A stretch of 64,000 bases of DNA from CAWDDG01 sp963801065 (GCA_963801065.1 CAWDDG010000002.1:62001-126000), one strand, 5' to 3'. Shown: positions 26,563 through 35,966, counted from the stretch's first letter. Notes: generated by a model from the sequence alone, not told the origin. Made by a program: numbers and translations.

Positions 26563-27813
26563 TCAGTGAGTGCCCGGCTGCCTGGTCGTGTTCGCGCTCT
26601 CGGCTTCGCTCCTCACTCCGAGCTGCCTGGTCGTGTTCGCGCTCTCCGCTTCGCTCCTCACTCCGAGCAGGTGCTCCATCGCCAGCTGGTCGAGTCGTTC
26701 GAAGTTCATGCCGCGCGTTGCCAGGGCGTCGACATCGAACGCCTGGGCCCGCAGGTCGTCCAGCGACTCACCGGGCGCCAGCGTGGGCAGCGCCAGCTCG
26801 GTGACGCGTGCCGCCTCGAGTGCTTCGGCAACTTCGGGGTCCGCCCGGAAGGCGCGCACCCTTTCCCGCAGGATCAGGTAGTTGCGCATGCAGGCCCGCG
26901 CGCTCTCCCACACGCCGCCCATGTCCTCGGTGCGCGGCGGCTTGTAGTCGAAGTGGACGAATCCGTCGTATCGCTGCCCCGTCCCGGCGCCTTCGAGAAT
27001 GTCGACCGTCCAGAACGCGCCACGGAGGTTGCCGGCGCCGAAGCGGAGGTCCTGGTCGTATCGAGGGCCGTGCTGGCCGTTCAGGTCGATGTGGAAGAGC
27101 TTGCCGTGCCAGAGCGCCTGGGCGATCCCGTGGGCATAGTTCAGCCCGGCCATCTCCTCGTGACCAACCTCCGGGTTGACACCGACCCGCGCAGGTTCGT
27201 CGAGCGCGTTGATGAAGGCAAGCGCATGGCCGACCGTCGGCAACAGGATGTCTCCGCGAGGCTCGTTGGGCTTGGGCTCGAGCGCGAACCGGATGTCGTA
27301 GCCCTTGTCCCGGACGTACGCGCACAGGACGTTCATCGCCTCCCGGTAGCGGTCGAGCGCGGCAGCGACGTCCTTGGCGGCGCCGGACTCGGCGCCGTCA
27401 CGACCGCCCCAGAGCACGTACGTCCTCGCGCCCAGCTCGGCCGCGAGGTCGACGTTGCGCAGCACCTTGGCCATGGCGTAGCGGCGCACGTCGCGGTCGT
27501 TCGCCGTGAAGCCGCCGTCCTTGAACACCGGGTGGCTGAACAGGTTGGTCGTGGCCATCTCGACGCCGAGCCCGGTCTCGGCCAACGCTTTGGCGAACCG
27601 GTCGAGCGTCGCCTTGCGGGTGGCCTCGTGTGGAACGAGGTCGTCGTCGTGGAAGGTCACCGCGGCGGCGCCGAGCGCCGTCAGCTTGTGCACCGCCTCG
27701 ACCGGGTCGAGCGGCGGACGTACCGCGCCCCCGAACACATCGATGCCCCGCCAACCGACCGTCCACAGACCGAAGCTGAACCGATCCTCCCTGCTGGGCA
27801 CGTACGACGTCAC
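26563..27813 (-). CDS. xylA: xylose isomerase
   Basis: Converts D-xylose to D-xylulose. The actinobacterial XylA pattern is plain: FGLWTVGWRGIDVFGG, the catalytic His in VTFHDDDLVPH, WGGRDGAESG, the metal site FALEPKPNEPRGD, GVNPEVGHEEMAGLN, LFHIDLNGQHGPRYDQDLRF and VHFDYKPPRTED. The GTG start overlaps the stop of the upstream dehydrogenase gene (GTGA). The C-terminus carries a tandem 15-residue duplication (LGVRSEAESANTTRQ twice), encoded by a 45-bp direct repeat, that is not part of the family. Xylulokinase is at 34524-35966. Confidence 0.95.
   Translation of the reverse strand: MTSYVPSREDRFSFGLWTVGWRGIDVFGGAVRPPLDPVEAVHKLTALGAAAVTFHDDDLVPHEATRKATLDRFAKALAETGLGVEMATTNLFSHPVFKDGGFTANDRDVRRYAMAKVLRNVDLAAELGARTYVLWGGRDGAESGAAKDVAAALDRYREAMNVLCAYVRDKGYDIRFALEPKPNEPRGDILLPTVGHALAFINALDEPARVGVNPEVGHEEMAGLNYAHGIAQALWHGKLFHIDLNGQHGPRYDQDLRFGAGNLRGAFWTVDILEGAGTGQRYDGFVHFDYKPPRTEDMGGVWESARACMRNYLILRERVRAFRADPEVAEALEAARVTELALPTLAPGESLDDLRAQAFDVDALATRGMNFERLDQLAMEHLLGVRSEAESANTTRQLGVRSEAESANTTRQPGTH
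26578..26667. repeat. 45-bp tandem repeat in the xylA 3' end
   Basis: Two 45-bp units, 26578-26622 and 26623-26667, differing at one base, in frame with xylA so each adds 15 residues. The unit contains GTGAGGAGCGAAGC-type sequence on the minus strand, like short dispersed repeats in actinobacteria. Confidence 0.85.
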
Positions 27814-28991
27814 CGCGGCACCTCCGTCCACACGCTGTCCTTCGCGGCGCTCTGCTGCACGGCGGCCAGCACCCGCTGAACGCCCAAGCCGTCGGCGAAA
27901 GACGGCTCGGGATCCCTGCCCTCGGCGATTGCCCTCACCAGGTCGACGGCCTGGTGCGTGAAACCGTGCTCGTATCCGAGCATGTGACCGGCCGGCCACC
28001 ATGCGGACACGTAGGGGTGAGAGGGCTCGGTGACGAGGACGCGCTTGAACCCCGCGACCTCCGGGTCTTCGGTGTGGTCGTAGACGTGCAGGATGTTCAT
28101 GTCCTCTAAGTCGAAGGACAGGCTGCCGGCCGAGCCGTTGATCTCGATCCGCATCGCGTTCTTGCGTCCCGACGCGAAGCGGGTTGCTTCGAACGTCGCC
28201 AACGCGCCCCCGGTGAACCTGGCCAGGAAGAGTGCAGCGTCGTCGACCGTCACCTCACCGCGTTCGGTGCCTCCGACGCCGGACAGCCCGCTCGACGACT
28301 CCGGGATCGGCCTCTCCTTCACGAACGTCTCCAGCAGCGCACTCACACCGACGATCTGCTCGCCGGTGACGTACTGAGTCAGGTCGATGATGTGTGCACC
28401 GATGTCGCCGAGGGCGCCCGATCCAGCCTTGTCCTTCTGCAGCCGCCAGGAGAGCGGAGCCTCTGGGTCGGTGATCCAGTCCTGCAGATATTGGGCTCGC
28501 ACGTGACGGATCGCGCCCAGCCGACCGTCGGCGACGAGCTTGCGGGCCAGCCCGATCGCGGGGACTCGCCGGTAGGTGAACCCGACCATGGAGCGGATCC
28601 CACGGGCGCGGGCGGCCTCTGCAGCGGCGGCCATCGCCTCAGCCTCGTCGACGGTGTTGGCCAGCGGCTTCTCGCACAGCACGTGCTTGCCGGCTTCGAG
28701 CGCGGCGATGGCGATCTCGGCGTGCGTGTTGCCCGGCGTGCAGACGTCGACGAGCTGGACGTCGTCGCGAGCGATCAGCGCACGCCAGTCGGTCTCGACG
28801 TCCTGCCAGCCGAACCGCGCGGCCAGAGCGGCGGCACCGTCCCGGTTCCGGCCACCGACGACGGCCAGCCGGGGCACGAGTGGCAGGTCGAAGAAGCTCG
28901 GGGCGTTGCGCCAGCCCTGGGAGTGGGCCACCCCCATGAACGCGTAGCCCACCATGCCGATCCCCAGCGTCGGCCTGCTCTCAATCGTCAT
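27810..28991 (-). CDS. Gfo/Idh/MocA family oxidoreductase
   Basis: NAD(P)-dependent sugar dehydrogenase of 393 residues. The Rossmann start (LGIGMVGYAFMGVAHSQGW) is followed by the family signature with the catalytic Lys (AGKHVLCEKPLANTVDEAEA) and MVGFTYRRVPAI; a conserved GDIGAHIIDLTQYV supplies the second catalytic region. ATG 28991 has GGGA upstream; the frame extends 14 codons further without support. Its stop overlaps xylA. It probably oxidises a sugar or cyclitol feeding the same pathway. A long palindrome lies just upstream at 29017-29117. Confidence 0.85.
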   Translation of the reverse strand: MTIESRPTLGIGMVGYAFMGVAHSQGWRNAPSFFDLPLVPRLAVVGGRNRDGAAALAARFGWQDVETDWRALIARDDVQLVDVCTPGNTHAEIAIAALEAGKHVLCEKPLANTVDEAEAMAAAAEAARARGIRSMVGFTYRRVPAIGLARKLVADGRLGAIRHVRAQYLQDWITDPEAPLSWRLQKDKAGSGALGDIGAHIIDLTQYVTGEQIVGVSALLETFVKERPIPESSSGLSGVGGTERGEVTVDDAALFLARFTGGALATFEATRFASGRKNAMRIEINGSAGSLSFDLEDMNILHVYDHTEDPEVAGFKRVLVTEPSHPYVSAWWPAGHMLGYEHGFTHQAVDLVRAIAEGRDPEPSFADGLGVQRVLAAVQQSAAKDSVWTEVPR

Positions 28992-29016
28992 GTGCACACG
29001 TCCCTTGCGCGTAGAT

Positions 29017-29117
29017 CCCCGTTGATCATGCAACTTCGGTGCGACACGCCGACTCGAAGGGTCCGCGAGCGACAGCCTCCGCCGGCGTGTCGCGCAGAAG
29101 TTGCATGATCAACGGGG
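29017..29117. repeat. long inverted repeat between operons
   Basis: Two 35-base arms (29017-29051 and 29083-29117) with two mismatches around a 31-nt loop. The outer part is CCCCGTTGATCATGCAACTT and its complement, with TGATCA at the centre of each arm. It may end the binding-protein transcript, which stops at 29126, and isolate the next operon. Confidence 0.8.
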
Positions 29118-29125
29118 GTTAGGGG

Positions 29126-30196
29126 TCAGGACTCGAAGCAGAGCGGCAGGTATTCCTCGACGTTGTCGGCGGTGACGACGGGCGCGTTGAGCACGATCCG
29201 GCGCGGCACCTCGACCTGGACCAGGTCGGACATGCTCTTGTTCTGGGCCAGCAGGCGGCCGAGCTTGATCCCGTCGGCTGCCTGGGTCGGCGGGTAGAGA
29301 ACGGTCGACTCCATCTCTCCGTCCTGGATCCACTGCATGGCGTTGCACGAACCGGCGCCGCCGATGAAGAAGAACTCGTCGCGGCCGGCGTTGTCGAACG
29401 CCTGCTTGACGCCGACGCCCTGGTCGTCGTCATGGTTCCAGATGATGTCGATCTGCGATGCCGCCTGAAGCAGGTTCGAGGCCTGCTCCTCGCCGGACTC
29501 GACGGTGAACTCGGCGGCCACCCGGTTGTCGACCTCCTGGTCGCAGGTCGCCAGCGCATCGGCGAAACCGCGGGACCTGTCCTGGGTCAACGGCAGCGAG
29601 TCGATGCCGGCGATCTCGGCGATCACCGGGTCGGCGATGCCGTTCTCCTCGATCAGCAGGCAGGAGTACGTGCCGGCCGAGACGCCCATTCCGTAGTTGT
29701 CGCCGAGGATCGTCGTCCGGGCGGCGAACGGGCTGGAGAACTCCCGGTCGACGTTGACGACGGGAATACCGGCCTCCATGGCCTGGATGGCGATGTCGGT
29801 CAGCTGAGCACCGTCGGTCGGCAGCAGCACAATCGCGTCGACGTCCTGGTTGATGAACGTCTCGATCTGACTGATCTGGACACTGGCATCGTTGGTCGGC
29901 GTCGCCGTGACGAGCTCGATGTCCTCGTACGACTCCGCCGTCTCGACCGCGGAGTCATTGACAGCGGCAAGCCAGCCGTGGTCGGCCAGCGGGCCGGAGA
30001 AGCCGATGGTGACGGTGTCGCCGGGCTCGTCGTTGCCGCCGGAGGGCGCATCGGTCGAGTCGGAACCGGCGCCGGCGTCGGCGTTGCCCTCATCCGGCTC
30101 GTTGCTTGTGCAGCCGACGACGAGAACGCCGGCAGCGACGATTGCGCCGGTCGTCGACAGCAGCCGCCGGAACGGCCGGTTGGATCGTGCGGACAT
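29126..30196 (-). CDS. sugar ABC transporter substrate-binding lipoprotein
   Basis: Periplasmic-binding-protein-like (LacI/RbsB type 1) lipoprotein of 356 residues. Signal and lipobox (AIVAAGVLVVGC), then VTIGFSGPLADHGWLAAVND, AIVLLPTDGAQLTDIAIQAM, IPVVNVDREF and IWNHDDDQGVGVKQAF, which are the sugar-binding signatures. ATG 30196 has AAGGAG 6 bases upstream. It is the last gene of the ROK-ATPase-permease operon, 80 bp behind the permease. By context the ligand is a pentose such as xylose, but ribose or another monosaccharide would fit. Confidence 0.9.
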   Translation of the reverse strand: MSARSNRPFRRLLSTTGAIVAAGVLVVGCTSNEPDEGNADAGAGSDSTDAPSGGNDEPGDTVTIGFSGPLADHGWLAAVNDSAVETAESYEDIELVTATPTNDASVQISQIETFINQDVDAIVLLPTDGAQLTDIAIQAMEAGIPVVNVDREFSSPFAARTTILGDNYGMGVSAGTYSCLLIEENGIADPVIAEIAGIDSLPLTQDRSRGFADALATCDQEVDNRVAAEFTVESGEEQASNLLQAASQIDIIWNHDDDQGVGVKQAFDNAGRDEFFFIGGAGSCNAMQWIQDGEMESTVLYPPTQAADGIKLGRLLAQNKSMSDLVQVEVPRRIVLNAPVVTADNVEEYLPLCFES

Positions 30197-30276
30197 GTTG
30201 TCTCCTTGCGGTGGTGGGGCCCGGATCTCCGTCCGGGTCGAGCCGATGTCGTAGGGATAGGAACAGTGAGCTCCCG

Positions 30277-31344
30277 CTAGGTGGATCCGTTTCGTGCGGC
30301 GACGCGCTGCTGCAGCGCGACAGCCAGAACGATGATCACGCCCTTGGCCACGTTCTGGGTCGACGTGTCGAGGTTGTTGAGCGTGAAGACGTTGGTCAGC
30401 GTCGTGAAGATCAGCACACCCACGACGGTGCCGACGATCGTGCCCCGTCCGCCCGTGAGCAGTGTCCCGCCGATGACGACCGCGGCGATGGCGTCGAGCT
30501 CGTAGAGCAGGCCATGCGTCGAGCTGCCCGTCGTCGTCCGGGCGGTCAGCATGGCTGCGGCGATGCCGCAGGCGAGGCCGAGTAGGACGTAGAGCATCAC
30601 GGTGTGCCGCTTGACGTTGATACCGGCGAGCCGGGCCGCGACCGCGTTGCCGCCGACCGAGACCGTGCGCCGCCCGAAGGTCGTCCGGTTCAACAGGACC
30701 CAGCCGGCTATCGACACCAGGGCGAAGATCCAGACCAACCGCGGGACGCCCAGCAGGCTGCTGTTGAAGAAGTCGACGAACTCGTTGACGTCGACGATCT
30801 GGGTCTTGCGGTCGGAGATGATCTCGGCAAGGCCACGGGCGGCGGCCAGCATCGCGAGCGTCACGATGAACGGCGCCATCCGCCCGTAGGCGATGAGCGT
30901 GCCGTTGACCAGCCCGCAACCGATGCCGACGGCGACGGCCACGAACACCATGACGATCCAATGGGTGTCCTCGGCCAAGGTCTGGGTCGCCAGCGTCGTC
31001 GCCCACACCGACGACAGGGCGACGATGGCGCCGACCGACAGGTCGATCCCGCCGCCGATGATCACGAACGTCATCCCGATGCTGACGACGCCGATCACCG
31101 AGGCCAAACGCAGGATGGTCAGCACGTTGTCCGTACTCGCGAAGTTGTCACCGGCGGTGACCACGCCGACGATCACCAGGATCAACAGCGCGATGACCAG
31201 GCCGAGATTCCGCCCCACCGAGCTCTGCATCACCCGGGCGAAGGTCGAGGCGGGACGTCCGGTCTCCTCAGCCAGCGTCTCGACGCGTTGGTGTTCGTCC
31301 GGCGGCGGCGTGACAGCGGCCGGCGGAGTCGTCTGCTCGCTCAC
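30277..31344 (-). CDS. sugar ABC transporter permease (RbsC/XylH type)
   Basis: Integral membrane protein of 355 residues of the branched permease family for monosaccharides. It has about nine membrane segments, the motif VIIGGGIDLSVGAIVALSS typical of this family, and the C-terminal EAA-like LAGINVKRHTVMLYVLLG and GRGTIVGTVVGVLI. An N-terminal cytoplasmic tail of about 45 residues is present. The ATG overlaps the ATPase stop (ATGA). It forms the channel for the neighbouring binding protein and ATPase. Confidence 0.9.
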   Translation of the reverse strand: MSEQTTPPAAVTPPPDEHQRVETLAEETGRPASTFARVMQSSVGRNLGLVIALLILVIVGVVTAGDNFASTDNVLTILRLASVIGVVSIGMTFVIIGGGIDLSVGAIVALSSVWATTLATQTLAEDTHWIVMVFVAVAVGIGCGLVNGTLIAYGRMAPFIVTLAMLAAARGLAEIISDRKTQIVDVNEFVDFFNSSLLGVPRLVWIFALVSIAGWVLLNRTTFGRRTVSVGGNAVAARLAGINVKRHTVMLYVLLGLACGIAAAMLTARTTTGSSTHGLLYELDAIAAVVIGGTLLTGGRGTIVGTVVGVLIFTTLTNVFTLNNLDTSTQNVAKGVIIVLAVALQQRVAARNGST

Positions 31345-32846
31345 GCGGCACTCCCTTCCATGACCAGGTCCAGGACCCGGGACTCGTCGATCTCGTCTGC
31401 TGGACCGGAGTGGACCGCGCGGCCTTCCCGAAGCACCAGCACGCGGTCCGCCAGCCCGAGCACCTCGGGCACTTCGCTACTCACGACGACGACCGCGACG
31501 CCGTCGTCGGCGAGCTTGCGGATGAGCTCGTAGATCTCGCTGCGAGCCCCGACGTCGACGCCGCGGGTGGGCTCGTCGAGCAACAAGACCTTGCAGCCCT
31601 TCAGCAGCCAACGACCGAGGACCACCTTCTGTTGGTTGCCGCCCGACAGTGTTCGCGCCTCTCGGCTGGGGTCATTCGGCCTGATGTCCAGTGCGTCGAC
31701 CTGCTCGGTCGCGGCCACGAGCTCGTCGCCACGTTGGACGAACGACGCCCGGGCGAAGCGTCCCAATGACGCCACCGTCAAGTTGTTGACCACCGACTCG
31801 TCGAGCAGGAGCGCCTGGCTCTTGCGTTCCTCCGGGGCCATTCCCATCCCGGCCGAAACGGCGGCGTGGACCGAACCAGGTCGCAGACGTCGGCTGTCCA
31901 GGCTGACCGTTCCCGACGTCGCCTTGCGGGCTCCGAAGACGGTCTCGAGAATCTCAGAACGGCCCGAGCCGACCAACCCGACCAAGCCGAAGACCTCTCC
32001 GGGCCGGACGTCGAAGCCGATGTCGCGGAACTCCCCCACGCGGGTGAGTCCCCGTACCTCGAGAATGGGCTGGCCGTCGGCCAGTTCTGTCCGGCGCGGC
32101 GGGAACGCGTACTCGATCGTCCGGCCGGTCATCAACCTGATGATCTCGGCCGTCGGCGTCTGCTTGGCGGGCAGGCCCGTGGCGACCGTGCGCCCGTCCT
32201 TCAACACGGTGACGCGGTCGCCGATGTCGCGGATCTCCTCCAACCGGTGCGAGATGTAGACGACGGCCACGTCCTCCGCGGTCAGATCTCGGATGACCTT
32301 GAACAGCCGCGCGACCTCTTCCTGGTCGAGAACTGCCGACGGCTCGTCCATGACGATGAGCTTCACGTCGTGTGAGAGCGCCCGGGCCATGCTGACGATC
32401 TGCTTGCCGGCCGCCGACAGGCGGCCTACCTCCCAGCGCGGCGAGATCTCACTGTGTCCGAGCCGAGCCAGCAGGGCGCCTGCGGCGCGCTGGGCGTCGC
32501 CACGACGCGTGTAGCCCAACGTGCTGACCTCGTGACCGAGGTAGATGTTCTCGGTGACAGTCAAGCCGTCGACGAGGTCAAGCTCCTGGTAGATCGTCGC
32601 GATCCCCCGGCGCATTGCGGCGATCGGGTTTGCCAGCCGGATCTCATCGCCCTGCCAGATGATCGTGCCTTTGTCGGGCTGGTGGGCGCCCGACAGCACC
32701 TTGATCAGCGTCGACTTGCCGGCGCCATTCTGACCGAGCAGGCAGTGCACCTCGGCCGGCGCGACCTCGAGGTCGACCCCGTCGAGGGCGCGCACCCCGG
32801 GGAACTCCTTGACGATGTCCTGCATCTGCAATAGGGGCCTTGTCAT
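31341..32846 (-). CDS. sugar ABC transporter ATP-binding protein, two ATPase domains
   Basis: A 501-residue double ATPase of the RbsA/XylG/MglA family. First domain: Walker A GQNGAGKST, signature LSAAGKQ, Walker B LIVMDEPSAVL. Second domain: degenerate Walker A GLVGSGRSE, signature LSGGNQQ, Walker B VLLLDEPTRG. The weak Walker A of the second half is normal in this family. GGAGGG lies 5 bases before ATG 32846; the frame extends about 45 codons further but without a site. The start overlaps the ROK repressor's stop (ATGA). Confidence 0.92.
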   Translation of the reverse strand: MTRPLLQMQDIVKEFPGVRALDGVDLEVAPAEVHCLLGQNGAGKSTLIKVLSGAHQPDKGTIIWQGDEIRLANPIAAMRRGIATIYQELDLVDGLTVTENIYLGHEVSTLGYTRRGDAQRAAGALLARLGHSEISPRWEVGRLSAAGKQIVSMARALSHDVKLIVMDEPSAVLDQEEVARLFKVIRDLTAEDVAVVYISHRLEEIRDIGDRVTVLKDGRTVATGLPAKQTPTAEIIRLMTGRTIEYAFPPRRTELADGQPILEVRGLTRVGEFRDIGFDVRPGEVFGLVGLVGSGRSEILETVFGARKATSGTVSLDSRRLRPGSVHAAVSAGMGMAPEERKSQALLLDESVVNNLTVASLGRFARASFVQRGDELVAATEQVDALDIRPNDPSREARTLSGGNQQKVVLGRWLLKGCKVLLLDEPTRGVDVGARSEIYELIRKLADDGVAVVVVSSEVPEVLGLADRVLVLREGRAVHSGPADEIDESRVLDLVMEGSAA

Positions 32847-34171
32847 GGGTTCCCTCCACGCACGTCGGCAGGAATCGCAGCACGGACGGCCGACGTCGGG
32901 TCGGCCAAGACTGCCTCGACGGCGACATGAGCTCCGCCGCGAACAGCCGCCGTGAAGCCCAGCGTCGACAACTCGACCCGACACCCGCCGCGCCCGGTCG
33001 CGACCACTCGCTTGTCGAGTTCTGTCTCCATCGCCTCGAGGAAGAAATCGCCGAGGACGGCGAAGTATCCGCCTAGCACGAGCACTCGCGGGTTGAAGAT
33101 GTTCACCAGGATCGCCGCTCCGAGTCCGAGGCTGGTTGCGATTGCCTCGAGTCCACGCAGCGTTCGGCCGTCACCGAGTTCGGCGCGTCTCCGGATCTCT
33201 GCCAGCCGCACCTCGAGGTCGACCGACGGGTCGGTCACGGGGTCGCCCTGGTTGGCAACCTCGCGCAGAAGAGCAGCCAGACCGACGGCGGTCTCCCAGC
33301 AGCCGCGCCGGCCGCACCCACACAGGTGAAGAGGTTCGGCGATCGGCATGTGCCCGACCTCGCCGCCGTACCCGTTGGCCCCGCGCAGCAGCTGGCCCTG
33401 GGAAATTACGCCGCCACCGACTCCGATCTCACCGGTGAGGTACACCAGATCGGATACGCCCGCCGAAGCCCCCATCACGTACTCGGCGAGAGCACACAGG
33501 TTGGCGTCGTTGTCCACCCGGATCGTGACGCCAGCACCGGCCGGCCCGCCGCCCGCCGCCCGAGTGCCCGCGGAGTCCGAGATCTCCGGCTGCGCCAACC
33601 GGGCTGCCAGCTCGTCGGCGACGCGTACCTCGCGCCAGCCGATGTTCGGGCCGTTGCGGAGTACCCCCGGGATGGTCTCCACCAACCCAGGCACCGCAAC
33701 CGTGATGCCGGCAACGTCGTGGCCCTGGCGGTCCGCATCTGCGATCGCTGCCTCGATCGAGCTCGCCAACCGGTCCAGCGTTCGCTGGTCCCCGGCAGCC
33801 GGCACGTCGAAGGGGATCCGGCTGTAGAGAACTTGCTCACCACGTAGGTCGAGGACGAGGACAGCCAGGTAGTCGACGTTGATCTCGGCGCCGAGCCCAC
33901 ACACCCGCCCGTCGAGCTCGACCGCCTGACCCGGACGCCCGATCCCGCCAGCGCGCTCCACCTCGCCGTCGTGCACCAAACCCAACACCGCGAGCTCTGC
34001 GACCAGGCTGGAGACGGTGGCCTTGTTGAGCCCGGTATCGGTGGCGATCCGGGCCCGCGAGCGCGGTCCCGCGTCACGCAGGCTCCGCATGACGACCGCG
34101 AGATTGTGGCGGCGTAGCGACACCTGGTCGGCCGGAGCGGCGATGCGGTCGGAGGGCTGCACATCGCTCAT
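32843..34171 (-). CDS. ROK-family transcriptional repressor (XylR-like)
   Basis: A 442-residue ROK protein with an N-terminal winged helix (SRARIATDTGLNKATVSSLV) and a sugar-kinase-like domain (DNDANLCALAEYVMG, ANGYGGEVGHM) with the ROK zinc motif CGCGRRGCWE. Such regulators bind DNA when no sugar is present and release it with the sugar, here probably xylose. It is the first gene of the transporter operon and overlaps the ATPase gene. A promoter and a palindromic operator at its 5' end (34246-34285) indicate autoregulation. Confidence 0.88.
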   Translation of the reverse strand: MSDVQPSDRIAAPADQVSLRRHNLAVVMRSLRDAGPRSRARIATDTGLNKATVSSLVAELAVLGLVHDGEVERAGGIGRPGQAVELDGRVCGLGAEINVDYLAVLVLDLRGEQVLYSRIPFDVPAAGDQRTLDRLASSIEAAIADADRQGHDVAGITVAVPGLVETIPGVLRNGPNIGWREVRVADELAARLAQPEISDSAGTRAAGGGPAGAGVTIRVDNDANLCALAEYVMGASAGVSDLVYLTGEIGVGGGVISQGQLLRGANGYGGEVGHMPIAEPLHLCGCGRRGCWETAVGLAALLREVANQGDPVTDPSVDLEVRLAEIRRRAELGDGRTLRGLEAIATSLGLGAAILVNIFNPRVLVLGGYFAVLGDFFLEAMETELDKRVVATGRGGCRVELSTLGFTAAVRGGAHVAVEAVLADPTSAVRAAIPADVRGGNP

Positions 34172-34245
34172 GGACGACTCCCTTCCGGCCGCGCCGCATC
34201 CTCGTCAAGACCGACGCGCGTGACCCAGGTCACTCCTCTTCGTCG

Positions 34246-34285
34246 GTTGGACCAACAAACTAAGGACGCGCCGCCCGATGGTCAA
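34246..34285 (-). promoter_or_regulatory. promoter and palindromic operator of the transporter operon
   Basis: On the minus strand TTGACC (34280-34285) and TAGTTT (34257-34262) are exactly 17 bp apart, a good sigma-70 match. Immediately downstream is GTTGGACCAAC (34246-34256), a perfect palindrome with 5-base arms, covering the expected start of transcription. This is where a ROK repressor would act. The remainder of the 34172-34523 gap contains another short palindrome (TGACCCAGGTCA at 34221-34232) and no gene. Confidence 0.65.
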
Positions 34286-34523
34286 GAGTTCGCCATCATC
34301 TTCTTGCGGTGACATGACCGCGACCGCGGGGTTGCCGGACGGTGGCCCTGCCAGGGCTGAGCAACCCGAACGGTGTGCCAAACGGGCCGGTTACCTGCGG
34401 TTTTACCCTAGTCCATCGTTCACGAGTCGCCATCGGACCGGTGGTTCCGCGGTGATTGACCAGCGACCGAAGCTCCTAGGCACCGTGACCAGATCGTGAT
34501 GTCGATCCCGGTTCTTGACCCTG

Positions 34524-35966
34524 TCAACGCCGAACTTCGCACGGCTCGTGGACAAAGTCTCGCCAGTGCGTGTACGCAGCTCGCACCTCGCGGCCTCGTT
34601 CGACATCGATGTCCGCTGCGGTGAAGACGGTCGTGTCGGCGAAGACCGCCAGTGTCGGCCACGCTGGTGCGGTCGGTTCACCACTGAGTGCCCAGGCGGC
34701 CTGTCGCGCAACCCCGTGCGCCACGTACTCCCCGGGTGCCGGTACGACGACCGGGACGCCGAGCACCATCGGCGCCACGGCCCGGACGGCGGCAGACTGC
34801 GCAGCGCCGCCGATCAACAACACCCGTCGTACCGGAATCCCCTGTGCCACCAGGGCATCGATGCCGTCAGCAAGGCCGCACAGCATGCCCTCGACCGATG
34901 ACCGGGCCACGTTGGCGGGGCTCATAGCGGCTCGCGTCATGCCCATCAGTGACCCTGTGGCGTCCGGCAGATCAGGCGTGCGTTCACCCTCCAGGTACGG
35001 GAGCAGGACCAGCCCGCCGGCACCCGGCGCTGCCTGCAGGGCCAGCTGGTCCAGGCCGGTCAGGTCGGTTCCGAGCATCGTCGCGGTCGCCGAGAGCACC
35101 CGGGCGGCGTTGAGTGTGCACACCAGCGGCAGGAACCGCCCGGTGGCATCGGCGAAACCGGCGACGAGACCCGTGCTGTCGTGTGAGGGCGTCTCCGCGA
35201 CCGCGAAGACCGTTCCGCTCGTGCCCAGCGACACCACCACGTCTCCCGGCTCTATCCCCAATCCGAGGGCAGCACCCATGTTGTCGCCGGTTCCGGCGGC
35301 CACCACCGCTCCGGTGGCACCGACGGTGGAGTCAGCCACGGCACCGACCGACTCGGCCGGTCCGGCGACTCTCGGCACACCGACAGCTGTTCCGAAGGCC
35401 AACTCCAGCAGGTCGGGGCGATACCGGCCCTCAGCCGCCGACCAGTAGCCCGTACCGGAAGCGTCGCCACGGTCAGTGGTGGGTTCGCCACGAGCGCCAG
35501 CCAACTGCCAGGTCAGCCAGTCGTGCGGCAGCAGCACGCGGGTCACCCGGGCCGCGACCTCCGGCTCGTGCGCGGCCAACCAGCGCAGCTTTGTCACCGT
35601 GAAGCTCGCCACCGGCACCAGCCCCACGGCATCGGCCCATGCCTTCGGCCCGCCCAACTCGTCGATCAGCTCGCGTGCCGCACCGGCGGACCTGGTGTCG
35701 TTCCACAGCAGCGCCGGTCGAACCACCTCGCCTGTCTCGTCCAGGGCGACCATGCCGTGCTGCTGCCCACCGACCGAGACCGCTTCCACACCGTCGAGCA
35801 AACCGTCGGTGGCCCGCTGAAGAGCGGACCACCAGTGCCGAGGGTGCACTTCGGTGCCGTCGGGGTGCGACGCCCGGCCTTCACGGAGCACCTGTCCGGT
35901 GTCGGCATCGCAGACGACGACCTTGCAGGACTGAGTGGATGAGTCCACTCCGGCAACGGCAGGCAT
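34524..35966 (-). CDS. xylB: xylulokinase
   Basis: FGGY-family carbohydrate kinase of 480 residues. The N-terminal phosphate-binding loop (AGVDSSTQSCKVVV), GGQQHGMVALDE, LLWNDTRS, the Asp-containing TDRGDASGTGYW, VVSLGTSGTVFAV and the C-terminal LIGGAAQSAAVR match xylulokinases. It phosphorylates D-xylulose to xylulose 5-phosphate. ATG 35966 is the last start before the conserved loop; the open frame continues upstream without coding character. Together with xylA, the transporter and the ROK regulator it completes a xylose pathway, though it is not in the same operon. Confidence 0.92.
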   Translation of the reverse strand: MPAVAGVDSSTQSCKVVVCDADTGQVLREGRASHPDGTEVHPRHWWSALQRATDGLLDGVEAVSVGGQQHGMVALDETGEVVRPALLWNDTRSAGAARELIDELGGPKAWADAVGLVPVASFTVTKLRWLAAHEPEVAARVTRVLLPHDWLTWQLAGARGEPTTDRGDASGTGYWSAAEGRYRPDLLELAFGTAVGVPRVAGPAESVGAVADSTVGATGAVVAAGTGDNMGAALGLGIEPGDVVVSLGTSGTVFAVAETPSHDSTGLVAGFADATGRFLPLVCTLNAARVLSATATMLGTDLTGLDQLALQAAPGAGGLVLLPYLEGERTPDLPDATGSLMGMTRAAMSPANVARSSVEGMLCGLADGIDALVAQGIPVRRVLLIGGAAQSAAVRAVAPMVLGVPVVVPAPGEYVAHGVARQAAWALSGEPTAPAWPTLAVFADTTVFTAADIDVERGREVRAAYTHWRDFVHEPCEVRR

